The notes under the pieces are model-generated. The model saw only the letters and a list, made by a program, of their open reading frames with translations, made no database searches and was not told the origin of the DNA. 64,000 nt of DNA from RHKX01 sp963823275. Its GTDB lineage: Bacteria > Actinomycetota > Thermoleophilia > Solirubrobacterales > 70-9. The stretch covers positions 868,001 to 932,000 of the forward strand of contig CAWGKW010000001.1 in NCBI GenBank assembly GCA_963823275.1. Direction: 5' to 3'. Positions within the stretch are counted from its first letter, which is position 1, and every line of letters starts with the position of its first letter. Of this stretch, positions 50,160 to 58,858 are shown one piece after another. Position numbers and translations under genes: made by a program.

Positions 50160-51362
50160 ATGGATACCGACCAGACGATCTCGCTGGCTGAGGCATCGAG
50201 GCGCTCGGGGGTTCCCGCGACGACGCTGAAGCGCTGGGCCTCTCAGCGGGTGCTGCCCATTCGCGGCGGGCGCTGGACCACCGCCGCGGCTGCGCAGGCC
50301 CGGGTCGTCTCGAGGATGCGGGGTCGCGGTTACAGCCTGCGTGACATCCGCAGCGCCGTCCGGGACGGGCGGCTGGCCTTCGGCTCGGTCGAGGAGCTGC
50401 TGCCGACCCCCACCCGCAGCCATTCGCGAGCCGAGGCGGCGGCGGCGGTGGGCCTGGAGGAGGAGCTGGTCGAGCGGATCATGGCGCTGCTCGGTACCCC
50501 GATGGCGCTCGCGGACCGGATCACCGACCAGGACATCGAGGCCCTCGAGCGGATGGCGAATGCTCTGCACAACGGCTTTCCGCTGATCGCCCTGCTGCAG
50601 CTGGTCCGGGTCTACGCGCAGGCCGGCCGTAAGATCGCAGAGGCCGAGGTCAGGCTCTTCCATCTCTTCGTTCACGAGCCGATGATCCGAGATGGAGTCC
50701 CGCCGCTCGTGATGGCGGAGGACATGGAGCGGATGGCGTCGGAGATGCTGCCGACGGTTGCCCCCGTGCTCGACTACATCCACTGGCGCTACCTGCGGTT
50801 CTACATGGAACAGGACGTGGTCGGCCACATGGAGGCGGACCTTCCGCTCACCCGCGGTGGCTCCGATCGGGTCTCGATGGCGTTCTGCTTCGTCGACCTG
50901 ACGGGCTTCACCCGGTTCACCGAGGAAGAGGGGGACGAGGAGGCGCTCGATCTGGTCGAGCGGTTCGTCGAGACCGTCGAGGCTACCCTCCCCGCCGACG
51001 CCACCATCGTCAAGACGATCGGTGACGAGGTGATGATCGTCTCCTCCGAGGCCAGGATGCTCACCGAGTGGGCGGTCGGGTTCCTCACTCTGTTCGATCA
51101 ACGACCGCGGCCGCGTGTCGGGATCCACTGCGGTGGTGCCGTCTACCGGGACGGCGACTACTTCGGCGGCGATGTCAACCTGGCCCATCGCGTCGTTGCG
51201 CGGGCCCTGGCCGGAGAGGTCCTCCTCACCCGCCCCGTCGTCGAGGCGATCGGCCACTCAGCCTACGCCGACCTCGAGCCGATCGGCGAGGTTGGGCTCA
51301 AGGGCTTCCCGGAGCCGATCGAGCTCTTCGTGGCGAGCGCTCGCAGCGCCGGCCGGCAATGA
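50160..51362 (+). CDS. MerR-type DNA-binding domain fused to a class III adenylate/guanylate cyclase
   Basis: 400 aa. N-terminal MerR helix-turn-helix, residues ~8-75 (ISLAEASRRSGVPATTLKRWASQ); a helical linker ~110-230; cyclase domain ~240-395. Both metal Asp residues are present (FVDLTGFTRF and IGDEVMIV), and the Asn/Arg pair for the transition state is in VNLAHRVVARA. So it could make cAMP or cGMP while bound to DNA. Ligand and promoter are unknown. It starts 4 bp after the acyltransferase stop. Confidence 0.85.
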   Translation: MDTDQTISLAEASRRSGVPATTLKRWASQRVLPIRGGRWTTAAAAQARVVSRMRGRGYSLRDIRSAVRDGRLAFGSVEELLPTPTRSHSRAEAAAAVGLEEELVERIMALLGTPMALADRITDQDIEALERMANALHNGFPLIALLQLVRVYAQAGRKIAEAEVRLFHLFVHEPMIRDGVPPLVMAEDMERMASEMLPTVAPVLDYIHWRYLRFYMEQDVVGHMEADLPLTRGGSDRVSMAFCFVDLTGFTRFTEEEGDEEALDLVERFVETVEATLPADATIVKTIGDEVMIVSSEARMLTEWAVGFLTLFDQRPRPRVGIHCGGAVYRDGDYFGGDVNLAHRVVARALAGEVLLTRPVVEAIGHSAYADLEPIGEVGLKGFPEPIELFVASARSAGRQ

Positions 51363-51445
51363 CCGGGGACGAGGCGGCGGCCGAACTGGACCCGCGGCGG
51401 CCGCGGGATCGTCGGCGCGATGCCGATTCCAGCCGATCCGGAACA

Positions 51446-51451
51446 TATTCT
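51446..51451 (+). promoter_or_regulatory. -10 box (TATTCT) of tilS
   Basis: TATTCT, 6 nt, GTG 51458: leaderless pattern, which supports the GTG over the upstream ATG 51359. Confidence 0.5.
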
Positions 51452-51457
51452 CGAGGC

Positions 51458-52822
51458 GTGGAGAGCTCCCCTGCGATCGAGGCACTCGCCGACGTGGTCG
51501 AGGCGGGGGGTTTGATCGAGAGCCGGTCCCACGGCGTCGTCCTGGTTTCGGGCGGCCCCGACTCGGCCTGCGCCGCGGCCGCGGTGGTCGCGCTGTGCGG
51601 CCCAGAGTCGATCGCCGCGATTCACCTCAACTACGGCCTGCGGGACGATTCCGGCGATGACGAGCGCGCCGCCCGGGCGCTCTGCGCAAAGCTCCGGATC
51701 GACCTCCACGTCGAGCGCCCCGATATCGGCTCCGGCAACCTGCAGGCGAGGGCCCGCGACGCGCGCTACGGCGCGGCCGAGGCCCTGCGCCGGCGCCTCG
51801 GCGGCGATTGGGTCGCGACCGGGCACACCCGCAGCGACCTCGCCGAGACCTTCATCTACCGCCTCGCCGTCTCGCCCGGCACCCGGCCCCTGCTCGGGCT
51901 TCCGCCCCGCAACGGCCATGTCGTCAGGCCGCTGCACGCGATCTCGAGGGAGGAGACGCGAGCGGTCGCCCAGGAGGCCGGGCTTCCGTTCGTCGACGAT
52001 CCAAGCAATGCGTCCCCCCGTTACGCGCGCAACCGGATCCGCAATGAGGTCCTGCCGATCCTCGCCGAGATCGGCCCTGAGATCGAGCGCAACCTCGCCG
52101 CCACCCACGCCGAGCTCCATGAGGAAGCCGAGCTGCTTGCGGGCGTCGTCGAGGAAGCGCTCGCGGCGGCGGGCGCGGGGGGCACCGCCACCGCGATCGA
52201 CGCCGAGGATCTGCAGCGGATGTCCCCCGGTCTCCGGCGGCTGGCATTGCGAGAGCTCGCCGCTCGCGCGGCGGGCAAGCGCGTTTCCGTGAACCGGGCC
52301 AGGGCGGCGCAGATCACCACGATCGCCGGCCGGCCCGAGGGAGGGGAGATCGAGCTCGGGGGCGGGCTCAGCGCGATCTGCGAGGGCGGCATGGTCCGCT
52401 TCGGGACGGGCTCCGATCCCCTGCCGTCGATCGTCCGGATGGCGATTCCGGGCACCGCGCGCTTCGGCGACTGGGAACTGCGGGCGGAGATTCATCGCGG
52501 CCCCCTCGATCCGGCCGGCCCCGAGCTTGCAACGCTCGATGCGGCCTCGATCGGCAGTGAGGTCGAGATCCGGGCCTGGCGAAGGGGCGACCGGATCCGG
52601 CCACTCGGCCTCGACGGCAGCAAGAGCCTTCAGGACCTGTTCACCGACCGGGGGGTGCCGCGCTCGGTGCGGTCCCGGATTCCGGTGGTGACCGCCAACG
52701 GCCGCGTTGCCTGGGTCGCTGGGGTCGCGGTCAGCGAGGAGTTCCGCCTGCTCGAGGCGTCAACGGAGGTCGCCGTGATCACCGCACGGGCCGCGACCGT
52801 CCGGCCCCGGGCCCCCCAATAG
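51458..52822 (+). CDS. tilS: tRNA(Ile)-lysidine synthetase
   Basis: 454 aa from GTG. PP-loop VSGGPDSACAA, TGHTRSDLAETFIYRL, and VDDPSNASPRYARNRIRNEVLP are family signatures. The C-terminal TilS domain follows (WRRGDRIRPLGLDGSKSLQDLFTDRGVPRSVRS). It ligates lysine to C34 of tRNA-Ile(CAU). An in-frame ATG at 51359 would overlap the cyclase stop (ATGA) and add 33 Arg/Asp-rich residues; the homology starts after GTG. Followed by hpt and ftsH, the usual actinobacterial order. Confidence 0.92.
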   Translation: MESSPAIEALADVVEAGGLIESRSHGVVLVSGGPDSACAAAAVVALCGPESIAAIHLNYGLRDDSGDDERAARALCAKLRIDLHVERPDIGSGNLQARARDARYGAAEALRRRLGGDWVATGHTRSDLAETFIYRLAVSPGTRPLLGLPPRNGHVVRPLHAISREETRAVAQEAGLPFVDDPSNASPRYARNRIRNEVLPILAEIGPEIERNLAATHAELHEEAELLAGVVEEALAAAGAGGTATAIDAEDLQRMSPGLRRLALRELAARAAGKRVSVNRARAAQITTIAGRPEGGEIELGGGLSAICEGGMVRFGTGSDPLPSIVRMAIPGTARFGDWELRAEIHRGPLDPAGPELATLDAASIGSEVEIRAWRRGDRIRPLGLDGSKSLQDLFTDRGVPRSVRSRIPVVTANGRVAWVAGVAVSEEFRLLEASTEVAVITARAATVRPRAPQ

Positions 52823-52835
52823 ACTGAGCCGGGCG

Positions 52836-53387
52836 ATGGGCGAGCCACCTGGCAGCAGCGGGCGCGGTCGCATCGGTGAGACCCTGATCGAATCCGAGCG
52901 GCTGCACGCCCGCGTAGCCGAGATCGGCAGCGAGATCAGCGCCGACTACGCCGAGCGCGACCTGGTCATGGTCGGCGTTCTCAAGGGCGCCCTGATCTTC
53001 ATGGCCGACCTGATGCGCACGCTGACGATCCCGTGCGAGATCGACCTGATGGCGGTCTCCAGCTATGGATCGGCCACCGACTCCTCTGGGGTGGTGCGGA
53101 TTCTCAAGGACCTGGACACGGCGATCGCGGGACGCGATCTGCTGATCGTCGAGGACATCGTGGACTCCGGGCTGACGCTCCAATACCTGCTGCGCAACCT
53201 GAAGGCTCGCGATCCCGCCTCGATCGAGGTCTGCGCGCTCCTGACCAAGCCCGAGCGACGCCGGGTCGACACGCCGATCCGCTACGTCGGATTCGAGATC
53301 GCGGACCGTTTTGCGATCGGTTATGGGCTCGATCACGGGCAGCAGTACCGCAATCTGAACTACGTGGCCGAGTTGGCGGGGGAGTAG
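52836..53387 (+). CDS. hpt: Hypoxanthine phosphoribosyltransferase
   Basis: 183 aa. PRPP-binding motif LLIVEDIVDSGLTL, flexible-loop SSYGSATDSSG and purine-site KPERRRV are all present. Converts hypoxanthine and guanine to IMP and GMP, which would also reuse the hypoxanthine from the MTI route at 6.4-8.4 kb. TAGACT (52820-52825) ends 10 nt before ATG. Confidence 0.95.
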   Translation: MGEPPGSSGRGRIGETLIESERLHARVAEIGSEISADYAERDLVMVGVLKGALIFMADLMRTLTIPCEIDLMAVSSYGSATDSSGVVRILKDLDTAIAGRDLLIVEDIVDSGLTLQYLLRNLKARDPASIEVCALLTKPERRRVDTPIRYVGFEIADRFAIGYGLDHGQQYRNLNYVAELAGE

Positions 53388-53424
53388 TCGCGGGGGCAGG
53401 ACCGTTCGTGGTCCCGGATCGCGG

Positions 53425-53452
53425 TTGAGCGGGGTTTCCTCCCTGGTACGCT
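53425..53452 (+). promoter_or_regulatory. Promoter of ftsH
   Basis: TTGAGC (53425-53430), 16 nt, TACGCT (53447-53452). It predicts a leader of ~60 nt before ATG 53519. Confidence 0.5.
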
Positions 53453-53518
53453 CACTATTCGGTCATTGGACCGGAGGAACCCCTTTCCCATGCGGATTGC
53501 ACCTGAAGGACAGCACTC

Positions 53519-55543
53519 ATGAAGCGGATCTCGCGCAGCGGCGCGCTCGTGCCGATCCTGATCGTGATCGTCCTGGCGTTCTTCGCCCAGCGGATTATCT
53601 CGCCTCCTCAGCAGGAAACCGACCCGACCTACTCGGACTTCATCGCGCAGATCAACGACGATTCTCAGGTCGACCAGATCAAGTCGGTCGAGATCAAGAC
53701 CAACGACAACACGCTCAACGTGACCGAGCAGGACGAGACCGAGTACTCGACCGGCTACCCGCCCAACACCGAGGAACAGCTGGTCAACACCCTCGAGCGC
53801 CAGGACGTCAGCACGACCGTCACCGGCACCGGCGGATCCTCGATCCTCTCGCTGCTCACCTACGTGCTCCCCTTCGTGCTCATCTTCGCCTTCTGGATCT
53901 TTCTGATGAACCAGATGCAGGGTGGCGGATCGCGAGTCATGAACTTCGGCAAGTCGAAGGCGAAGCGAATGTCGGTGGACGCTCCGAAGATCACCTTCCG
54001 GGACGTGGCCGGGGCCGACGAGGCCGTGCAGGAGCTCCACGAGATCAAGGAGTTCCTGGAGAACCCCAAGAAGTTCCAGGCGCTGGGGGCGCGGATCCCG
54101 AAGGGCGTCCTTCTCTACGGACCCCCGGGTACCGGCAAGACCCTGCTCGCGCGGGCGGTCGCCGGCGAGGCCGGGGTACCGTTCTTCTCGATCTCGGGCT
54201 CGGACTTCGTCGAGATGTTCGTCGGGGTCGGCGCCAGCAGGGTTCGCGACCTCTTCGAGCAGGCCAAGCAGAATTCCCCCTGCATCATCTTCATGGACGA
54301 GATCGACGCCGTCGGCCGGCATCGCGGCGCCGGCATGGGCGGCGGCAACGACGAGCGCGAACAGACCCTGAATCAGCTGCTCGTCGAGATGGACGGCTTC
54401 ACGATGACCGACAACATCATCCTGATCGCCGCCACCAACCGCCCCGACATCCTCGACCCGGCGCTGCTTCGGCCCGGCCGGTTCGACCGCCAGATCGCCG
54501 TCGACCGCCCCGATCGAAAGGGACGCAAGAAGATCCTCGAGGTCCACACCCGCGGCAAGCCGCTCGCCGGCGAGATCGAGCTCGACGTGCTGGCCGGCCA
54601 GACCCCCGGCTTCACCGGCGCGGATCTGGCCAACCTGATCAACGAGTCGGCGCTGCTCACCGCCCGCAAGGGCCATCGCGAGATCACGATGGTCGAGCTG
54701 GAGGAGGGGATCATGCGCGTGATCGCCGGCCCGGAGAAGAAGTCGAGGGTGATGGGTGAGAAGGAGAGGCTGATCACCGCCTACCACGAGCTCGGCCACG
54801 CGATCGTCGGCCACCTGCTTCCCAACTGCGACCCCGTCCACAAGGTCTCGATCATCAGCCGTGGTCAGGCGCTCGGCTACACGATCTCCCTGCCGACCGA
54901 GGACAAGTTCCTGACCACCCGCGCGGAGCTCTCCGACACGATGGCGATGACGCTCGGTGGTCGCGCGGCGGAGGAGATCGTCTTCAACGAGATAACCACC
55001 GGTGCCTCCAACGACCTCGAGAAGGTCACTCAGACCGCCAAGCAGATGGTCATGCGCTACGGAATGTCGGAGCGCCTCGGCCCGCGCGTCTTCGGCCACG
55101 ATCGCGGCCAGCCGTTCCTCGGCCGCGAGTTCTCCTCCGAGCCGGACTACTCAGATGAGATCGCCCGCGAGATCGACGACGAGATCCGCCGGGTCGTCGA
55201 GGAGGCTCATCAGGCCGCCAAGGACATTCTCAACGAGCGCCGCGACGAGCTCGAGTCGGTGACGAAGATCCTGCTCGAACGCGAGACGATCGACGCCAAG
55301 GAGTTCGTCGCGCTGCTCGACGGCGCCAGCGAGGAGGAGGTCTTCGGATCGGCCGACGACGAGGGCTCGGCCCCGGCGACCGAGGAGCCCGCGGACGATC
55401 CCCTCAAGGAGTCCGAGCGCGAGGCGCCTCGCACGATTGCGACGCCGCCCCCCGGCCGGGCTTCGCCGGTGGCGCCGCCGAGATGCGCGCCGACGACCGC
55501 GACGAGTAACCCCGCCTCCCCGGCGCGGTCCGAGCGCCCATAA
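53519..55543 (+). CDS. ftsH: ATP-dependent zinc metalloprotease FtsH
   Basis: 674 aa. Two N-terminal membrane helices (~9-28 and ~105-128) flank an extracytoplasmic domain. AAA module with Walker A GPPGTGKT, Walker B IIFMDEIDAVG and SRH arginines (RPGRFDRQ). The zinc site reads HELGH, where HEAGH is usual, and the third ligand Asp follows in NDLEKVT. It degrades membrane and regulatory proteins. The C-terminal ~60 residues are Pro/Ala-rich and weakly conserved. The stop overlaps folP (TAATG). Confidence 0.95.
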   Translation: MKRISRSGALVPILIVIVLAFFAQRIISPPQQETDPTYSDFIAQINDDSQVDQIKSVEIKTNDNTLNVTEQDETEYSTGYPPNTEEQLVNTLERQDVSTTVTGTGGSSILSLLTYVLPFVLIFAFWIFLMNQMQGGGSRVMNFGKSKAKRMSVDAPKITFRDVAGADEAVQELHEIKEFLENPKKFQALGARIPKGVLLYGPPGTGKTLLARAVAGEAGVPFFSISGSDFVEMFVGVGASRVRDLFEQAKQNSPCIIFMDEIDAVGRHRGAGMGGGNDEREQTLNQLLVEMDGFTMTDNIILIAATNRPDILDPALLRPGRFDRQIAVDRPDRKGRKKILEVHTRGKPLAGEIELDVLAGQTPGFTGADLANLINESALLTARKGHREITMVELEEGIMRVIAGPEKKSRVMGEKERLITAYHELGHAIVGHLLPNCDPVHKVSIISRGQALGYTISLPTEDKFLTTRAELSDTMAMTLGGRAAEEIVFNEITTGASNDLEKVTQTAKQMVMRYGMSERLGPRVFGHDRGQPFLGREFSSEPDYSDEIAREIDDEIRRVVEEAHQAAKDILNERRDELESVTKILLERETIDAKEFVALLDGASEEEVFGSADDEGSAPATEEPADDPLKESEREAPRTIATPPPGRASPVAPPRCAPTTATSNPASPARSERP

Positions 55544-56385
55544 TGCGCGACGTGTCTCTCGTCATGGGCATCGTCAACGTCACCCCGGACTCGTTCTCCG
55601 ACGGCGGCAACTTCCTCGAGGCCGAGGCCGCGATCGCCCACGCACGCGGCCTGCTGGAGGCAGGGGCCGATCTGCTCGACGTCGGTGGCGAATCGACCCG
55701 CCCCGGCGCCGCCGAGGTCGGCGCGGCTGACGAGATCGCACGGGTCGTTCCCGTTATCGAGGCCCTGGCTGGGGAAGGGGCCACGGTCTCGGTGGACACG
55801 TCGAAGGCGTCGGTCGCCGAGGCCGCACTCGCGGCGGGAGCGAGCATCGTCAACGATGTCACGGCTCTCGCCGATCCGGGCATGGCTCCGCTGTGTGCAT
55901 CGGTTGGAGCGGGGGGTCCGGGCCTGATCCTGATGCACATGAGGGGCACCCCCAGGACGATGCAGGACGATCCGGTCTACGATGACGTGGTCGCCGAGGT
56001 GCGCGAGTTCCTGGCCGATCGCATGCGGCTGGCGGTCGCCGCCGGGATCGACGAGGAGCGGATCTGGTTCGATCCCGGAATCGGCTTCGGCAAGACCGTC
56101 GAGCACAACCTCGAGCTGATCGGTCGCCTCGGGGAGCTGGCCGAGCTGGGGCGGCCGGTGGTGATCGGCGCCTCCCGCAAGAACTTCATCGGCAGGATCA
56201 CCGGTCGGGACGTGGGCGACCGTCTCGGCGGCAGCATCGCCGCCAACGTGCTCGGGTTGGTCAACGGTGCCGACGTGCTGCGCGTCCACGACGTCGCCGA
56301 GACGATCGAGGCGGTCAGGGTTGCCGAGCGAATCCTCGGGACCGATACGGCCTTGGAGGGCCTCCCGGCGGGAGGCGGGCCGTGA
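55543..56385 (+). CDS. folP: Dihydropteroate synthase
   Basis: 280 aa. GIVNVTPDSFSDGG, DVGGESTRPGA, SVDTSKASVAEAAL and the C-terminal GASRKNFIG are textbook DHPS loops. Joins p-aminobenzoate to the pterin diphosphate in folate synthesis. folE, often placed between ftsH and folP in actinobacteria, is absent here. Overlaps folB by 4 bp. Confidence 0.95.
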   Translation: MRDVSLVMGIVNVTPDSFSDGGNFLEAEAAIAHARGLLEAGADLLDVGGESTRPGAAEVGAADEIARVVPVIEALAGEGATVSVDTSKASVAEAALAAGASIVNDVTALADPGMAPLCASVGAGGPGLILMHMRGTPRTMQDDPVYDDVVAEVREFLADRMRLAVAAGIDEERIWFDPGIGFGKTVEHNLELIGRLGELAELGRPVVIGASRKNFIGRITGRDVGDRLGGSIAANVLGLVNGADVLRVHDVAETIEAVRVAERILGTDTALEGLPAGGGP

Positions 56386-56762
56386 AGGCCGGAGGTGAGC
56401 CCGTGCGGGTCGAGCTCCGCCGGTTGCAGGCCTTCGGCGCGCACGGGGTCAGCGATGCCGAGCGGGAGGTCGGGCGCCGGATCGTGCTCGATATCGCGTT
56501 CACCGTTCCGGAGTCCGGAGCGGTCGCCGACGATGAGCTCTCCGGAACCGTTGACTACGGGGCGGTGGCCACGCTCGCCACCGGGATCGTGACCGGGACG
56601 AGCTGCCGCACGCTCGAGCACCTCTGCGGCCTGATCGCCGATGAGATCTCCTCGCGGTTCGACGTTCGCGATCTCGAGGTCAGGGCGGCGAAGACGGAGC
56701 CCCCGATCAGCGAGGCGATCGGGGAGGTGGCGGTCACGCTGAACCGGCCCGGTCCCGCGTGA
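56382..56762 (+). CDS. folB: Dihydroneopterin aldolase
   Basis: 126 aa from GTG; a later GTG at 56403 may be the true start. FGAHGVSDAEREVGRRIVLDI, LSGTVDYGAVA and VRAAKTEPP are typical; the Lys is catalytic. Splits dihydroneopterin to the HPPK substrate. Overlaps both neighbours by 4 bp. Confidence 0.93.
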   Translation: MKAGGEPVRVELRRLQAFGAHGVSDAEREVGRRIVLDIAFTVPESGAVADDELSGTVDYGAVATLATGIVTGTSCRTLEHLCGLIADEISSRFDVRDLEVRAAKTEPPISEAIGEVAVTLNRPGPA

Positions 56763-57256
56763 GTCGCACCGGGTACCTCGGCCTCGGCTCCAACGTCGGT
56801 GACCGGGCCGCCAACCTGAGGACGGCGATTCACGGTCTCGGCGAGCGCGGGGTGGAGATCGAGGCCGTCTCCAGCGGTTACGAGACCGAACCCGTCGGTG
56901 AGATCCTCGACCAGCCCGACTTCCTCAACATCGCCGTCAGGATCAGGACCGACCTGGAGCCGGAGGCCCTGCTCGATGCCTGCAAGGCGGTCGAGGCCGA
57001 CGCCGGCCGGGACTTCGACGCGCCGCGGCACAGCCCGCGCCCGATCGACGTCGACCTGCTGATGCTCGGGGACGTCGAGATGAGCACGGGCCGGCTGACG
57101 CTGCCTCACCGCGAGGCGAGTTCACGTCGCTTCGTCCTGATCCCCCTGCTGGAGCTCGACCCGGATCTGACCCTGCCCGACGGAACGAGGCTGACGGAGT
57201 CGCTGGCCTCGCTCGGGACCGGTGAGCGGGTCGATCCCCTCGGCCCAATCCTCTAG
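56759..57256 (+). CDS. folK: 2-amino-4-hydroxy-6-hydroxymethyldihydropteridine diphosphokinase
   Basis: 165 aa from GTG. YLGLGSNVGDRAANLRTAI, FLNIAVRI and PRPIDVDLLML (Mg2+-binding Asp pair) identify HPPK. Makes the pterin diphosphate for FolP. Last gene of the fol run; its stop lies in a hairpin. Confidence 0.95.
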   Translation: MSRTGYLGLGSNVGDRAANLRTAIHGLGERGVEIEAVSSGYETEPVGEILDQPDFLNIAVRIRTDLEPEALLDACKAVEADAGRDFDAPRHSPRPIDVDLLMLGDVEMSTGRLTLPHREASSRRFVLIPLLELDPDLTLPDGTRLTESLASLGTGERVDPLGPIL

Positions 57257-57283
57257 ATCACCGCGCGGCTCGTGCGGTGATCT
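57255..57283. terminator. Hairpin between folK and the convergent GST gene
   Basis: AGATCACCGC (57255-57264), 9-nt loop, GCGGTGATCT (57274-57283): a perfect 10-bp stem overlapping the folK stop and 7 bp before the GST stop. No T-run on either side, so it is of the U-less type suspected in actinobacteria. It can serve both strands. Confidence 0.65.
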
Positions 57284-57290
57284 CCGCGAT

Positions 57291-58043
57291 CTACTTCGTG
57301 CCCGCCCGGCGGAGTGGTTCCAGCCAGGCGGGGGGAAAGCCCGGGGCGGTGCGTCCGGGAAAGTCCGGGACGAGGCGTCGAGCGAGATCCCCCGCTGGGC
57401 GGCCCTCGATGAAGGGCCGTACATCGTCGAGGGTCATCAGCAGCGCGATGCTCGGGGCGATCTGAAGGTCGGCGGCGTTCGGCCGCTCTCCGCCGATCAC
57501 GCCTTCGGCGATGTAGCCGTCGACGGCGTCGATCAGCCTCGGCATCTCGGCGAGGTCGGCGATCGCGCGCGCGTCGGTGGCATCGTTGAAATGGACCGCA
57601 GCCCTGGCGATGGGAGGCGCCGTCTTGGCGGCCAGGGACACCGGGATGCCGAGGCGGGCGCCTTCGAGGTAGCTCTGGATGGACGATCTGTCCTTGCTCA
57701 GCAGGTTCCAGACCAGTCGCCGAGGGACCGGTTGCAGGGTCTCGTCGCCCCAGAGCTCCGCCGCTTCGACCTTCGCCCTGGCGTCGGGATCGGCCGGAAA
57801 CAGCGGCGGGTCGGGAACAAGTCGGTCCAGCTCCCTCGCGATGGCGCGGCTGCCCTGGACCCTCGTCCCGTCGATCCGAAGCGCCGGGACGGTCGTCCCG
57901 GGAAAGCCCGCCGCCCGCAGGATCGGCTTCGAAATGACCACGACCAGATCGACGCGCGAGTAGGGAATGCCCTTGAGCTCGAGCATCAGGCGGGCCGTCC
58001 AGCCGGGGTGGGAAGCGGGGACCGTGAACAGGCGAACCTTCAT
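57291..58043 (-). CDS. Glutathione S-transferase-fold protein
   Basis: 250 aa. N-terminal thioredoxin-like domain (VRLFTVPASHPGWTARLMLELKGI, then TTVPALRIDGTRVQGSRAIARELD) and helical C-domain. The S/T-rich position where GSTs bind the thiol is present in SHPG, without Cys. Actinobacteria of this kind usually use mycothiol, so the thiol is uncertain. TAGGAT ends 7 nt before the ATG. Divergent from coaX. Confidence 0.8.
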   Translation of the reverse strand: MKVRLFTVPASHPGWTARLMLELKGIPYSRVDLVVVISKPILRAAGFPGTTVPALRIDGTRVQGSRAIARELDRLVPDPPLFPADPDARAKVEAAELWGDETLQPVPRRLVWNLLSKDRSSIQSYLEGARLGIPVSLAAKTAPPIARAAVHFNDATDARAIADLAEMPRLIDAVDGYIAEGVIGGERPNAADLQIAPSIALLMTLDDVRPFIEGRPAGDLARRLVPDFPGRTAPGFPPAWLEPLRRAGTK

Positions 58044-58050
58044 GTCGGCG

Positions 58051-58056
58051 ATCCTA
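58051..58056 (-). promoter_or_regulatory. -10 box (TAGGAT) of the GST gene
   Basis: TAGGAT on the minus strand, 7 nt, ATG 58043. The divergent coaX gene has GACAAT (58082-58087) 6 nt before its ATG. Confidence 0.45.
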
Positions 58057-58093
58057 GATGCATTGCGCTGGTCGCGGTTGCGACAATCGTCGG

Positions 58094-58858
58094 ATGCTTC
58101 TCGCGGTGGACGTCGGCAACACGCAAACCCACGTCGGCGCCTTCGACGGTGCCGATCTGATCGGCGATTGGCGCCTCGCCACCCGGGGGGACTCCACCGC
58201 GGACGAGCTCGCGGTCGCGATCTCGGGCTCGCTGCAGTTCCGCGGGCTCGCGTGGGCCGATGTGAACGGCGTGATCGTCTCGACGGTGGTCCCGCGCCTG
58301 GGCCCCGAATACGAGCGCCTTTGCGAGAGTCATCTGTCCGCCCCCTTCCTGCTCGTCGGCCCCACCGTGAAGACCGGCATGCCGATCCGAATCGACAACC
58401 CCCGCGAGCTCGGCTCCGACCGCCTGGTCAACGCGGTCGCCGCATACGAGCGGATCGGCGGGCGTTGCCTCTCGGTCGACTTCGGCACCTCGATCAACGT
58501 CGACGCCGTCTCTGAGGACGGCGAATACCTCGGCGGTGCGATCGCCCCCGGGCTCGAGGTCTCGATCGAGGCGCTCTCCTCCCGAGCGGCGAAGCTGCCG
58601 CGGATCCAGCTCGAGGAGCCCGAGGTCGCGATCGGTCGCAGTACCCAGGCGGCACTGCAATCCGGGTTCGTCTTCGGATTCGCCGGTCTCGTCGACGGGG
58701 TCGTCCGCAGGATGCTGGACGAGCTGGGCGCACCGTCGACGGTGATCGCCACAGGCGGCATGGCGAACGGGATCGCCCCCCTTTGCGAGACCGTCGACGA
58801 GGTCGATTCCTACCTCACGCTGAAGGGCCTGAAATTGATCTGGGAGCGCAACCGATGA
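58094..58858 (+). CDS. coaX: Type III pantothenate kinase
   Basis: 254 aa from ATG 58094. DVGNTQTHVG (phosphate loop), VDFGTSINVDAV and GGAIAPGLEVSIEAL are CoaX motifs. First step of CoA synthesis; type III enzymes are not inhibited by CoA. An in-frame upstream ATG is rejected because DVGNT starts at once after 58094. Overlaps dusB by 4 bp (ATGA). Confidence 0.93.
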   Translation: MLLAVDVGNTQTHVGAFDGADLIGDWRLATRGDSTADELAVAISGSLQFRGLAWADVNGVIVSTVVPRLGPEYERLCESHLSAPFLLVGPTVKTGMPIRIDNPRELGSDRLVNAVAAYERIGGRCLSVDFGTSINVDAVSEDGEYLGGAIAPGLEVSIEALSSRAAKLPRIQLEEPEVAIGRSTQAALQSGFVFGFAGLVDGVVRRMLDELGAPSTVIATGGMANGIAPLCETVDEVDSYLTLKGLKLIWERNR

